This document shows positions 45,075-54,292 of a DNA stretch of 64,000 bases, piece by piece; position 1 is the first letter of the stretch, and each line of letters begins with the position of its first letter. This stretch comes from Runella sp. (lineage in GTDB: Bacteria; Bacteroidota; Bacteroidia; Cytophagales; Spirosomataceae). The position numbers and the translations under genes were made by a program. The stretch is from positions 1 through 64,000 of the forward strand of contig JALQYJ010000023.1 in the NCBI GenBank assembly GCA_023254175.1, written 5' to 3'. Under the pieces are notes generated by a model. The model was not told where the DNA came from. It searched no databases and saw only the letters and a program-made list of their open reading frames with translations.

Positions 45075-45108
45075 AGCCCCCTCCACGTCTTGGAGACTTG
45101 GAGGGGCT
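45075..45108 (-). terminator. palindrome downstream of the permease gene
   Basis: AGCCCCCTCCACGTCT (45075-45090) pairs with AGACTTGGAGGGGCT (45094-45108) with one bulge and one mismatch. It begins 4 bases past the permease stop. There is no T tract, so it may be a REP-like mRNA-end element or a partial terminator that lowers expression of the kinase gene. Confidence 0.5.
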
Positions 45109-45111
45109 TAT

Positions 45112-46092
45112 TTATCCGTTTTTGGAATTTGCTTTATCAATAATTACGGCCAACAAAATCACGAAACCTTTGACCACTTGTTGCCAAAAAGGGGAAACGT
45201 TGAGCAACACCAAACCGTTGTTCAACACACCGATGATAATTGCTCCCAGCACCGTGCCCCAAATGCTTCCTTTTCCACCCGAAAGCGATGTGCCACCAAT
45301 GACCACCGCCGCAATCGAATCCAACTCGTAGCCCGTTCCTGCGTTGGGTTGGGCTGAGTCGAGGCGCGAAGTCACCATGAGTCCGCCTACCGCGGCCAAT
45401 GCTCCTGCGATGGTATAAACAATGATTTTGACCTTGTTGATGTTAATTCCCGACAAAAGCGAGGCGTTTTCGTTGCCACCGATGGCGTAGATATAACGTC
45501 CCAATTTGGTATTATCGGATAAAAACACCGCCAATGCCACCACCGCCGCACTGATCCAAACAGGCACAGGAACACCCAAAAACCAACCCGTTCCCATATA
45601 GGCAAACTGCTCGCCCAAGCCACTGATGGGAAAGCCTTTGGTCCAAAGCATGGTAAGGCCACGAGCGACGGTCAACATGGCCAACGTAGCCACAAAAGAG
45701 GGAACTTTGAAGCGGGTAATGACAAAACCATTGAAAAACCCTAACAACGCGCCCGTCAGAACTCCCGCCAACGAAGCCCCCAAAAGTGTGAATCCGATGT
45801 ATAGATTTTGCGAAGGCAGTTCAATGCCCATTTTGAACAAACCCGCCGTAATCGCTCCGCACAAGGCCAAGACCGAACCCACCGACAGGTCAATTCCTGC
45901 CATTAGCACCACCAGGGTCATACCCACCGACAAGCAAATATTGACGGAAATTTGGCGGAGGACGTTCCAAAAATTAGAAACTGTGAAAAATTTGTCGGAC
46001 AACAACCCGATAATGAGGCACAAAACGAAGAGTGCAATCAGGGGTTGTAGCTTGGATAAACGTTTCTTCTGGTCTTCAAGGGTCGTTTGCAT
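45112..46092 (-). CDS. ribose-type ABC transporter permease
   Basis: A 326-aa inner-membrane permease of the RbsC/AraH/XylH family with about ten helices. The conserved opening DKFFTVSNFWNVLRQISVN, LMAGIDLSVGSVLALCGAI and the EAA-like DSIAAVVIGGTSLSGGKGSI motif are all present. It forms the channel for the sugar imported with the ATPase at 46199 and the binding protein at 48338. It probably works as a homodimer. The gap to the ATPase is 106 bases. Confidence 0.92.
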   Translation of the reverse strand: MQTTLEDQKKRLSKLQPLIALFVLCLIIGLLSDKFFTVSNFWNVLRQISVNICLSVGMTLVVLMAGIDLSVGSVLALCGAITAGLFKMGIELPSQNLYIGFTLLGASLAGVLTGALLGFFNGFVITRFKVPSFVATLAMLTVARGLTMLWTKGFPISGLGEQFAYMGTGWFLGVPVPVWISAAVVALAVFLSDNTKLGRYIYAIGGNENASLLSGININKVKIIVYTIAGALAAVGGLMVTSRLDSAQPNAGTGYELDSIAAVVIGGTSLSGGKGSIWGTVLGAIIIGVLNNGLVLLNVSPFWQQVVKGFVILLAVIIDKANSKNG

Positions 46093-46198
46093 ATTTTTTC
46101 TATTTGCTCAATAGCATATTAATATTCTTAATTGGTTGAGGACTAAACCCGTACTCATGATTTTGCTTCGTGCCACACCGCAGATAACAGATTAACTA

Positions 46199-47707
46199 TT
46201 AACATTTCTTTGCAATGGCTGCTTTTAAAAGTTTGTCTTCCGTGGCGTTTTCGATGGGTGTGTCGAGGGTCAATGTTCCTTCTGACAGCACTAAAACTCG
46301 GCCCGAAACCGCAAAGATTTCGGGAAGTTCAGACGAAACCATCAAAATCCCCAGTCCCGATGCCGCCAACTGAAGTATCAACTTATAAATCTCGCTTTTT
46401 GCGTGTACGTCAATGCCGCGCGTAGGCTCATCGAGAAGCAAAATTTTGGGATGCGTGGCCAACCATTTTCCCAAAATCGCTTTCTGTTGATTTCCGCCGC
46501 TGAGGTTTTTAATCAATTGCCCCGACGACGAGGTTTTTATCCCTAATTCTTGAATATACTTGGTCGCCAGTTGAGCCTCGGCTTGGGTGTTTAGTACGCC
46601 ATTTTTCTCGACATGGTATTCCAACGACGCCAAGCTAATATTTTGCTGCACGTTCATGATGGGCACGATGCCATCTCGTTTTCGGTCTTCGGGTACCAAA
46701 GCCAACCCTGCTTTTACGGCCTCGACGGGCGAGGTAATTTTTACTTCTTTACCCTCAATCAGCACCGCCCCCGTGGTCAAGGAAGAATGCAGGCCAAAAA
46801 GTGCCTCCAAAAGCTCCGTTCTTCCCGCTCCCATCAGCCCGAAAACACCCAAAATTTCGCCCCGTCTAAGCGAAAACGACAGATTATCAAGTACCAACTC
46901 AGGGCGTTTGGCCGAGCGTTTGAGCGAAAAATGTTGGACGCTCAACAACTCCTCTTGGGGCACTGATATAGCAGATTTTTGGTGCACAAAAATCTCCCGC
47001 CCTACCATTTTTTGAATCAGTTGGTCGTGATTCATGCCTGTCATTTCGCCCGATTCAATCGACTTGCCATCGCGCAGCACAATGTAGCGATCGGCAATCC
47101 GAAACAGTTCATCGAGCTTGTGCGAAATGTAGGCAATGGTTTTATTTTCTTGCTTCAACTCATTGATGATGTCAAACAACGTCTCCACTTCTTGGTCGGT
47201 AATGGCCGAGGTGGGTTCGTCCATGATAATCACTTGAGGACTGAGCAACAGCGCCTTCGCAATTTCAACCAATTGTTGCTGTCCTACTTTCAACTCATTA
47301 ATTTTTGTTTCAGGAGCAACGTCGAGTTTGAGTTTTTGGAGCAACTCCGTGGCCGTTTGGCGCATTTTTTTCTTGTCCAACGTTCCCCAAATCGTCTCTA
47401 ATTCTTGTCCCAAAAAAATATTTTCGGTAATGCTCAGGTACGGAATCAGGTTAAGTTCTTGGTGAATGATGGCGATTCCTGCCTCTTGGGCTTCTTTGGT
47501 ATTAGTAAAACGGACAGGACGTCCGTTCCACAGGAGTTGCCCTTCGTAATCTGGATAGACGCCCGAAAGGATTTTCATCAACGTGGACTTTCCCGCGCCA
47601 TTTTCCCCCAAAATAGCATTGACTTTGCCCTCGTGGAGTTCAAGGCAAACGTTGTCAAGGGCAGTGACGCCCGAAAATCGCTTGGTGATATTTTCGGCAA
47701 CTAACAT
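46199..47707 (-). CDS. ribose-type ABC transporter, dual ATPase
   Basis: A 502-aa protein with two fused ABC ATPase domains, RbsA/XylG type. Domain one has Walker A GENGAGKSTLMK, signature LKVGQQQLVEIAKAL and Walker B VIIMDEPTSAI. Domain two has the degenerate P-loop GLMGAGRTELLEALF usual for this family, signature LSGGNQQKAILGKWL and Walker B ILLLDEPTRGID. It powers import through the permease at 45112. It starts 21 bases after the DUF2291 gene. Length is standard. Confidence 0.93.
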   Translation of the reverse strand: MLVAENITKRFSGVTALDNVCLELHEGKVNAILGENGAGKSTLMKILSGVYPDYEGQLLWNGRPVRFTNTKEAQEAGIAIIHQELNLIPYLSITENIFLGQELETIWGTLDKKKMRQTATELLQKLKLDVAPETKINELKVGQQQLVEIAKALLLSPQVIIMDEPTSAITDQEVETLFDIINELKQENKTIAYISHKLDELFRIADRYIVLRDGKSIESGEMTGMNHDQLIQKMVGREIFVHQKSAISVPQEELLSVQHFSLKRSAKRPELVLDNLSFSLRRGEILGVFGLMGAGRTELLEALFGLHSSLTTGAVLIEGKEVKITSPVEAVKAGLALVPEDRKRDGIVPIMNVQQNISLASLEYHVEKNGVLNTQAEAQLATKYIQELGIKTSSSGQLIKNLSGGNQQKAILGKWLATHPKILLLDEPTRGIDVHAKSEIYKLILQLAASGLGILMVSSELPEIFAVSGRVLVLSEGTLTLDTPIENATEDKLLKAAIAKKC

Positions 47708-47727
47708 ATAAAACCTATTGCAGTAAC

Positions 47728-48366
47728 TTATTTTAACGATGCAGGAACAACCTCGATTTCGGTCAGATTCAGGTGTTCTTTGTTGAGAGCTATCGCTCCC
47801 GCAAACTGCACCGTATCACCTACTTTGGCTTTGGGACGAAACGGGAATACCACCGACGCCCGAATAAGCTTATTGAGTTCGGACGAGACGTTGTTGATGT
47901 CGGCTGTTTTGGTAAATTTCGTAATGTCAAACTCTCCCGACGCGTCCCGTAGGGCATTGCCATAAATAAACTCCATCGCAAGCGTCAGTTGTTGTTTTGG
48001 CGTTTGAATCGTCAGGTCGTTTTCGTTGATTTGGGTAATAACTCCTTGGCCTTTCACCAAAAAATAACGGATGTTGCCAATCGCCGTCGCGTGCGAATAG
48101 GCATCAAACGCCTTGTTTTTATCGGTCGAAAGCAAGGTCGTCAGGTCGTCAATATCAGGAGCGATTGCCAGTTTAGGCGAAAGCTGTTTTTCCAAAAAGG
48201 TTTTGGCAAAAGCGGCGGCATCAAACTTCCCCGAAGCTTCAGCTTTCACCTCGTCCAACTCCCTAAAATACACCGAATTGTACGCCAAAATCATCACCAC
48301 CACACTTCCAATTCCGTACTTGAGCCACGGCAGCGTTTTATTGTTCTTTTTTTCCAAAAGCGGCAT
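47728..48366 (-). CDS. DUF2291 family membrane-anchored protein
   Basis: A 212-aa protein with one N-terminal membrane anchor (LKYGIGSVVVMILAYNSVYF) and a periplasmic domain with FDAAAFAKTFLEKQLSPKL, YGNALRDASGEFDITKF and KAKVGDTVQFAGAIALN. This is the pattern of DUF2291, often annotated as a periplasmic lipoprotein next to ribose-type ABC sugar transporters. Here no lipobox cysteine is visible, so it is helix-anchored. It overlaps the end of the substrate-binding protein gene by 29 bases, showing tight coupling. A role as transporter accessory is inference from context. Confidence 0.8.
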   Translation of the reverse strand: MPLLEKKNNKTLPWLKYGIGSVVVMILAYNSVYFRELDEVKAEASGKFDAAAFAKTFLEKQLSPKLAIAPDIDDLTTLLSTDKNKAFDAYSHATAIGNIRYFLVKGQGVITQINENDLTIQTPKQQLTLAMEFIYGNALRDASGEFDITKFTKTADINNVSSELNKLIRASVVFPFRPKAKVGDTVQFAGAIALNKEHLNLTEIEVVPASLK

Positions 48367-49342
48367 AGTTTTCGATATTCTTTTTGGTGACTAATTCAAC
48401 TGCTACGGGTAGTTTTTGGGCAAATTCGCGTTTGCCTTTCAAATATTCGTCGGCATAAATAGCAGCCGTTTGTGCCATTACTTTCGGAAACTGCATCCCC
48501 GTCGCCACAATTTTCCCATCCTTAATCGCCGAAACCACGTCATCGGCACCGTCAAAGCCAAACACTTTTACTTTGCTAGCTTTACCCGCCGCCGCGAGGG
48601 CTTGGTATGCTCCCATAGCCATGGCGTCGTTTCCACAAAAAACGGCGTCAATATTGGGGTTGGCTTGCATGATAGACTCCATCACTTCCATGGCTTTGTT
48701 TCGGTCAAAATCGGCACTTTGTTGCGCCACCATTTTGAGGCTTGGGTAGTTGTCAACCACGCTGTGAAACCCTTGCGAACGCGCCCACGTATTGTTATCG
48801 CCCACGAGACCGAGGAGCTCTACATATTTGCCTTTTTTGTTGGTTTGTTGCACAAAAAGCTTAGCCAATTCTACACAACCCGAATAACTATCCGACAAAA
48901 TCTGCGAAGTTGCCGCGTCCGTAGCATTGATTTCACGATCCATACAAAACACAGGAACGCCCGCAGCTTTGGCTTTTCGCACATTTATAACCGAGCCTTC
49001 AGCATCCGTGGGATTGAACAAAATAGCGCTGTACCCCGACACCAACGCATTTTCAAAGTGGTCAGATTCTAAAGCCGTGTTGTTTTGAGAATCAAAAATT
49101 TTGGTTTCGTAGCCCAATTCTTTGGCTTTGGCGGCGGCATTGTCGGCCAAAAACACAAACCAAGGATTGTTGAGAGTCGAAATGATAATCGCCATCTTTT
49201 TCGGCGCGTTTGAATCTTTTTTGTCAGCACAACCAACAAGTAGGAAAAAGAAAAAAAAGCCCCCTGCCCCCCAAAGGAGGAATACTCGTCGTTGGCGAGC
49301 ATTATGCTGATTAGCGTTCCTTGATTTTTTTTGATAAAACAT
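48338..49342 (-). CDS. sugar ABC transporter substrate-binding lipoprotein
   Basis: A 334-aa binding protein of the RbsB/periplasmic-binding-protein type I fold. The N-terminus is unusual: a polar, Arg-rich lead (MFYQKKSRNANQHNARQRR), then a hydrophobic core with five consecutive Phe and the lipobox LLVGC. Signature regions are IISTLNNPWFVFLADNAAAK, LFNPTDAEGSVINVRKAKAA, GVPVFCMDREIN, and the hinge-region GNDAMAMGAYQAL. It delivers the sugar to the permease at 45112. The gene is 12 bases from the upstream secreted hydrolase gene and overlaps DUF2291. Confidence 0.9.
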   Translation of the reverse strand: MFYQKKSRNANQHNARQRRVFLLWGAGGFFFFFLLVGCADKKDSNAPKKMAIIISTLNNPWFVFLADNAAAKAKELGYETKIFDSQNNTALESDHFENALVSGYSAILFNPTDAEGSVINVRKAKAAGVPVFCMDREINATDAATSQILSDSYSGCVELAKLFVQQTNKKGKYVELLGLVGDNNTWARSQGFHSVVDNYPSLKMVAQQSADFDRNKAMEVMESIMQANPNIDAVFCGNDAMAMGAYQALAAAGKASKVKVFGFDGADDVVSAIKDGKIVATGMQFPKVMAQTAAIYADEYLKGKREFAQKLPVAVELVTKKNIENYAAFGKKEQ

Positions 49343-49354
49343 ATAATCATTTTT

Positions 49355-50752
49355 TTAAGGAAAAACCGTCACAATGACCCGCTGATAACGCGTCAAGACA
49401 GGCGTGCCATTATCGGTGACACCCAACACGATATGGATAGTTTCGGGTTGGGTCACTCTAGGTGCGACAAACGATGTCTCCGCTTTTTTACGGTCGGTGA
49501 GTTGAATTCCGTTTTTGTTTCCGTACGTACCCGGTTCGGCATAATACATCCAATCATAACGCAGGTTATTGCCATCAGGGTCAGTACTGCCTTGGGCACT
49601 CAATTGTACTTTTTCTCCGCTTCTTACTTTGAGCAAGTTAGCATGACCCAATTTCGCCACGGGCGGGTGATTTGCTTCTTTGTAAGGCTTTACGCACCAG
49701 TCCATACGAGCCGCAAAATCGTGCTGATATGCTTCGCGCCAGCGCCAAATCGTGGCCTGATTTCCTGTATGATAAACACTGTCGGCGCCCAACACTTCGT
49801 CCACGGCATCAGCCCACATCGGGCGAGTTTCGGGTTCGTAAAACCATTTTTGGGTACGTGGGGTATAAAACTCATAACGCCCGCCCCAGTTGCCCCAATT
49901 AGGATGCTCGGGGTCGCTTAGGCCATTTTCCATTAAGTATAAAAACGTAGGCGTGTCACCTTCCATCAAAAACTTCACGGCCGGGTATTCTTCCCCCAGC
50001 GGCCCGTGATTTTTGCGGATGTGCTGCTCCAGCCAAGGATTATCAACAATACTGAAATTTCCGCCCGAAAATCGCCCATGAAACTTATCGCCGCTAATAC
50101 CCGTCCACGTAGAATAATGGTACGCGCCGTTGGCATGAAAGCCTGGACTTGCGATATAAAACAACTGTGGGAAGTTTTTGCGAATCCACGGCCCCGTGTC
50201 GTCCTGATCAGAAATGGTATAAACCCGAAGTTTTGCCACAAACTTAGCCACTTCGTCGGGCGTGCGGGTCATTTTAACTTTCCAAAGGGCTTGCGCAAGG
50301 CAATTGGCACCGCCCCAAACGGGTAGCCACAGCGGGCGAGGGTCGGTTTTATCAGCCTGACGAATAATCCATTCGGAGCCTTCCGAATCTTTTCCTTCGC
50401 CAATACCTTCCATGCCAAATTTGGGGAGTCCCGATTTGATAATGCTCAACAAATAGCTGGTTTCGGGAAAACCTTTTTCGTGTAAAAGTAGGTTACTGCG
50501 CACTTTGTCGTAAGCATTGACAATCTTACGAATGCTTTCGGGAGCAACACGCTCGCGTTGGTGAACGGAGGTCGTAGCAATGATACCTTCAATATCCCAT
50601 TGGTTGGAATAAACCAAAAAACGCACCATCGACTCGGTATCGTCGGGTTCATTTTCAATGTCGGTCAGCACTAATACCCGCCTTTTTTCGGGAGATTGGG
50701 CATAAAGTTGCAGGGTTAACGACAGAGTTAGTAATAACAAAAGGCGTTTCAT
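49355..50752 (-). CDS. secreted nucleoside hydrolase-like protein (DUF1593)
   Basis: A 465-aa exported protein. After the signal peptide (ending LQLYAQ) the catalytic-like domain begins [17 protein letters not shown], an Asp-rich opening like the calcium site of inosine-uridine nucleoside hydrolases. It also contains [18 protein letters not shown] and [20 protein letters not shown]. From about residue 370 a C-terminal Ig-like beta domain follows ([20 protein letters not shown]). This two-domain form is known as DUF1593, sometimes called cellulose-binding. It probably releases the sugar that the operon imports. Its start overlaps the transketolase gene stop by 4 bases (ATGA). Confidence 0.82.
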   Translation of the reverse strand: MKRLLLLLTLSLTLQLYAQSPEKRRVLVLTDIENEPDDTESMVRFLVYSNQWDIEGIIATTSVHQRERVAPESIRKIVNAYDKVRSNLLLHEKGFPETSYLLSIIKSGLPKFGMEGIGEGKDSEGSEWIIRQADKTDPRPLWLPVWGGANCLAQALWKVKMTRTPDEVAKFVAKLRVYTISDQDDTGPWIRKNFPQLFYIASPGFHANGAYHYSTWTGISGDKFHGRFSGGNFSIVDNPWLEQHIRKNHGPLGEEYPAVKFLMEGDTPTFLYLMENGLSDPEHPNWGNWGGRYEFYTPRTQKWFYEPETRPMWADAVDEVLGADSVYHTGNQATIWRWREAYQHDFAARMDWCVKPYKEANHPPVAKLGHANLLKVRSGEKVQLSAQGSTDPDGNNLRYDWMYYAEPGTYGNKNGIQLTDRKKAETSFVAPRVTQPETIHIVLGVTDNGTPVLTRYQRVIVTVFP

Positions 50753-51726
50753 GTCAAGGTATTTAGTGTTTTTACTCGTGAGGCAATACCAATTTCCGAA
50801 ATTCCGTAATGGCTCAAAATCTCCACTTGTGAGCCCGTAACGGTATATTCGTCGGGAATTCCGAGAATATCAAACGGTTTGTGGTAACGGTTTTTCAATA
50901 ACCACGAGGCGCACGCTTCGCCCAAGCCTCCGTTCACGCTATGTTCTTCCACGGTCAGAATAGCTTTACATTCAACAGCAAGCTCCGACAACAATTTTTC
51001 ATCCAAAGGCTTGATGGTGTGCATACTTACTACCGTCGCTTCGATGCCATTTTCAGCAGACAGTTTGCGAGCTGCTTGCAAGGCAGGATACACTGTTTCA
51101 CCATTGGCAATAATGGCCACGTCGCTCCCCCGTCGAACCACACGTCCTTTGCCGATTTGGAAGGTTGTTTCTCCCCTTTCGTCCAACAAAGGCATAGGTT
51201 TCTTGCCAAAACGCAAGTAATACGGTTGCTCCGATGCGGCTACTTGCTGTACTGCTTGGATAGTTTCAAAGCTATCAGCAGGAACAACAATCCTTATGTT
51301 ATGAATGGCCCGAAGCACTGCAAAATCGTGTAAACTATGGTGCGTTGATCCTAAAGCGCCGTAACTCACTCCCGCGCTGATTCCGATGAGTTTTACGGGG
51401 TTATTGGAATAGGCAACGTCGTTTTTGATTTGTTCCAACGCCCTTGCAGTCAAAAAACAAGCAGGCGATACGGCAAATACTTTTTTTCCCGCCGAGGCCA
51501 ATCCCGCTGCCATACCTACTAAATTTTGTTCGGCAATCCCTACTTCTACGATTTGCGCGGGGTATTTTTTACCAAACGGCACCAATTTCCCCGACCCACG
51601 CGAATCGCTGGTGACAACCACGATATTGCGGTCAGTCGCGGCCAATTCTTGCAGTGTTTCAGAAAACACGTCTTGATTGGCAGCCCCCGTCACCCCAATG
51701 GGGGCTTTTAGTATTTCATTACCCAT
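50749..51726 (-). CDS. transketolase, C-terminal subunit
   Basis: A 325-aa protein holding the pyrimidine-binding and C-terminal domains of a two-gene transketolase. The invariant Glu that activates thiamine diphosphate is in [20 protein letters not shown]. Other family stretches are [18 protein letters not shown] and [19 protein letters not shown]. It must pair with the N-terminal subunit encoded at 51860 to give a working enzyme. The stop overlaps the start of the secreted hydrolase gene. In other bacteria such split enzymes in sugar operons act on specialised sugar phosphates rather than in the central pentose phosphate pathway. Confidence 0.92.
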   Translation of the reverse strand: MGNEILKAPIGVTGAANQDVFSETLQELAATDRNIVVVTSDSRGSGKLVPFGKKYPAQIVEVGIAEQNLVGMAAGLASAGKKVFAVSPACFLTARALEQIKNDVAYSNNPVKLIGISAGVSYGALGSTHHSLHDFAVLRAIHNIRIVVPADSFETIQAVQQVAASEQPYYLRFGKKPMPLLDERGETTFQIGKGRVVRRGSDVAIIANGETVYPALQAARKLSAENGIEATVVSMHTIKPLDEKLLSELAVECKAILTVEEHSVNGGLGEACASWLLKNRYHKPFDILGIPDEYTVTGSQVEILSHYGISEIGIASRVKTLNTLT

Positions 51727-51859
51727 TTTATTTTAAGTGGCAAGCCACTGTTATCTGTTAGTTATTTTCGTTAAACAGCTGATAAACAACTAATTAATAT
51801 AGTAAAATTTTAAATTTTCCCATTTGGACAGGTGGTATGCCACTTCGACGCCGCGCGGG

Positions 51860-52666
51860 TTAGGGGGCTGGGCTTAGTTCCTGCATCGCTATTTTATATT
51901 GCTCCTCAGTCGGGACGCCGTGGTGCCATTTGAGCTCATTTTCCATGAAACTTACGCCTTTTCCTTTCACCGTATGGGCAATAATCACACTCGGTTTTTC
52001 CTTTTCAAACGGTAAAGCATCAAAGACTTCTTTCAGTGCCACCACATCGTTGCCGTCCACATGCCGCACTGCCCAACCAAAACTCTCAAATTTTTTATCC
52101 AGAGGCTCGGTATTACACACATCTTTAGTCGGCCCCGTGATTTGTAAACCGTTCAAATCCACAATTGCACAGAGGTTGTCTAATTTATAATGCGTTGCGG
52201 TAAGTGCTGCTTCCCAGTTGGAGCCTTCGGGCAGTTCGCCATCTCCCATCAACGTAAACACCCGATAATCACGGTTATCCATTTTTGCCGCCAATGCCAC
52301 GCCCGCACTCATCGGAAGGCCATGCCCCAACGCTCCCGTATTTTGCTCTACTCCGTTGACTTTTCGCGTAGGATGACCAATGTAATGCGATTGGTATTTA
52401 CAGAGCGTTTCCAAGTCAGACTCAGGGAAAAAGCCTTTATCGGCCAACACCACAAACAACGCCTCCACACAATGCCCTTTGCTCTGGATGTAACGGTCAC
52501 GGTCGGGCGAAGTGAACGTTTCCGGCGAAACGTTTAGGACTTCGTTGTACAACACATTAAGAATATCAATGCACGACAACGACCCTCCCGTATGCCCCGC
52601 CTTGGCTTTATAAATGTATTTGAGGATGTTTCTACGGTATTCCGTTGATTTGACTTCTAAATTCAT
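51860..52666 (-). CDS. transketolase, N-terminal subunit
   Basis: A 268-aa thiamine-diphosphate-binding half of a split transketolase. The cofactor motif runs from GDGELPEGSNWEAALTA to CAIVDLNGLQITGP, the GDGx(25-30)N pattern. Substrate-binding histidines are seen in KAGHTGGSLSCIDIL, GHPTRKVNG and LGHGLPMSAGVALA. It forms one enzyme with the product of 50749-51726; 133 bases separate the two genes, more than elsewhere in the operon. A palindromic repeat lies between it and the isomerase gene upstream. Confidence 0.92.
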   Translation of the reverse strand: MNLEVKSTEYRRNILKYIYKAKAGHTGGSLSCIDILNVLYNEVLNVSPETFTSPDRDRYIQSKGHCVEALFVVLADKGFFPESDLETLCKYQSHYIGHPTRKVNGVEQNTGALGHGLPMSAGVALAAKMDNRDYRVFTLMGDGELPEGSNWEAALTATHYKLDNLCAIVDLNGLQITGPTKDVCNTEPLDKKFESFGWAVRHVDGNDVVALKEVFDALPFEKEKPSVIIAHTVKGKGVSFMENELKWHHGVPTEEQYKIAMQELSPAP

Positions 52667-52680
52667 TTTGAGTATAGTTT

Positions 52681-52790
52681 GGAGACACAGAGTTACTCAG
52701 CGGCTCTCTTTTACGTTTATTTTCACTGAGTTTCACAAAGAAGAATCTTCTGATTGTTAACAAAAAACAACTCCGTGAAACTCTGTGTCC
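52681..52790. repeat. inverted repeat of the CACAGAG type
   Basis: The left arm GGAGACACAGAGTTACTCAG (52681-52700) and right arm CTCCGTGAAACTCTGTGTCC (52771-52790) pair imperfectly across a 70-base centre containing TTCACTGAGTTTCACAAAG. It fills the gap between the isomerase and transketolase genes, yet both stay on the same strand. Confidence 0.55.
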
Positions 52791-52814
52791 ACAGAAATTA
52801 CTAAATCCTCATCA

Positions 52815-54215
52815 CTAAATATGCTGATATACCTCCCAACCCATGTAATTCTCTAGCGCTTCCTTTAGAATGTCAGCGGTTTTTGAGGCATTCATCACCA
52901 CGTGGTGTTCAAAACCATTACGACAAACGTATTTCATGAGTCCTTGCAAATCAGGAATTTGAGCTACAGCACGGTTTCCAAATGTCGTGAGTGGATCGTT
53001 AGTTAAATCGCCTTCACCGATGTACGCTTTGATGATGCCCTTCGGGTCGTCGGTACTGATGCGCCCGTAAGTCAGCGGCATCGCAGGCGTACGACCATCC
53101 AAGGCACCATAGGTATTTTCAACCCCTACCGACGTACCCAAAATCGGCGCATTACTTATTTGAATATCAGGCAAAAACGACTTCGCCCAGTTGCCACAGT
53201 GGAAAAGCACGCACTTGTTTTCGTCATCAGCGTAGTTGTTGTTCCAATCCACCAACGCACTCGGTGAGCCCGACGCCAGCTGCATGGCGTACATGCTCAA
53301 CGTTCCCGTTACATCCACCTCACACGCACTTGGAAGCATGTTTTCGCTCATAATACTCATGCTCGTGCAGACGTTACAACCGTAGTTTTGTTGCAAACTC
53401 GTCCAGCACTGAATGGCGGTGGCGTCGAGGGCATTTTCTTCCATAATTTCCTTCAATACCACATCTAGCTTCGCAATTTGGAGCATTGCTTCATTCGGCG
53501 TTTTTCCTTTGGGTGCGTAGGCATTGATGGATTCTAAATGTTGTTTCACCACAGCGCTATCGGCCGTCAATTTATTGGCGCGACCAAGAATTTCCGAAAG
53601 GTCAAAAGTAGTCACAGTAATGCCGTTTCGTTGAAGGATTTTCTCGGAATAGCGTACCGTATTAAACGCCCCGGGCCGTGCACCAATGGCGCCAATACGA
53701 ACATTCTTCAGTCCTTTTACCACGCGACAAACGGCTACAAAATCCATCAAATCTTTCTGAAACTCAGCCGAAGAAGGCGAGCTAACATGCTGACTTGTAA
53801 GAGTATATTTAATTCCGTACTGGTACAAATTATTACAAACTGAAATCTTCCCACACCACGAATCGCGGCGATTGACGACATTCATTTTACTCAAATCATC
53901 GGGGTAGGCTTGAATCAACACAGGCACGTTCAGATTCGCTAATTTCAGCGTGTCTGCCACTCCTTTTTCATCACCGAAGTTGGGTAAAAGCACCAAAATT
54001 CCACTGATTTCTTCGCGGTGAGCTTTGAACAAATCAGCGCATTTTTGCGCTTCTTTAAACGTCTCTACCCCCCCCAGCTTGGTGTCGTTGCTGTCCAAAA
54101 TGACAGGGGTAAGTTTTAACTTTGCAAAAACATCAATGATTTCGGTTCTTGCTTTTTCAACCAGACTATCGGGAAAGAAGTCCCTGTTCCCGATGATGAT
54201 ACCAATACTTGCCAT
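52815..54215 (-). CDS. L-fucose/L-arabinose isomerase family protein
   Basis: A 466-aa protein of the fucose/arabinose isomerase fold, interconverting an aldose and a ketose with a divalent metal. Probable metal ligands are the Glu and Asp of ACEVDVTGTLSMYA and the His of CVLFHCGNWAKS. Other family stretches are RIGAIGARPGAFNTVRYSE and WTSLQQNYGCNVCTSMSIMS. It is shorter than FucI (about 590 aa) and AraA (about 500 aa), so it belongs to the uncharacterised middle group. As first enzyme gene after the DeoR regulator it probably starts the pathway by isomerising the imported sugar. Confidence 0.83.
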   Translation of the reverse strand: MASIGIIIGNRDFFPDSLVEKARTEIIDVFAKLKLTPVILDSNDTKLGGVETFKEAQKCADLFKAHREEISGILVLLPNFGDEKGVADTLKLANLNVPVLIQAYPDDLSKMNVVNRRDSWCGKISVCNNLYQYGIKYTLTSQHVSSPSSAEFQKDLMDFVAVCRVVKGLKNVRIGAIGARPGAFNTVRYSEKILQRNGITVTTFDLSEILGRANKLTADSAVVKQHLESINAYAPKGKTPNEAMLQIAKLDVVLKEIMEENALDATAIQCWTSLQQNYGCNVCTSMSIMSENMLPSACEVDVTGTLSMYAMQLASGSPSALVDWNNNYADDENKCVLFHCGNWAKSFLPDIQISNAPILGTSVGVENTYGALDGRTPAMPLTYGRISTDDPKGIIKAYIGEGDLTNDPLTTFGNRAVAQIPDLQGLMKYVCRNGFEHHVVMNASKTADILKEALENYMGWEVYQHI

Positions 54216-54250
54216 TTTCTATAAATTCTTTTCGAATAATGAGGTTTATC

Positions 54251-54264
54251 AGGGCTAAAGCCCT
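54251..54264. repeat. short palindrome in the regulator-isomerase gap
   Basis: AGGGCTAAAGCCCT is a perfect 5-bp stem with TAAA loop, upstream of the isomerase gene. Nearby TTTTCGAATAAT (54229-54240) shares the TTCGAA core with the site at 55211-55231 and may bind the DeoR regulator. Confidence 0.35.
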
Positions 54265-54292
54265 TCTTAAATTATCTTGACCTTCTTTTCCA

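Noticed and set aside
48416-49072. 218-residue plus-strand frame opposite the substrate-binding protein gene
   Set aside because: Shadow frame; His/Arg/Phe bias of complemented coding DNA and no family features.
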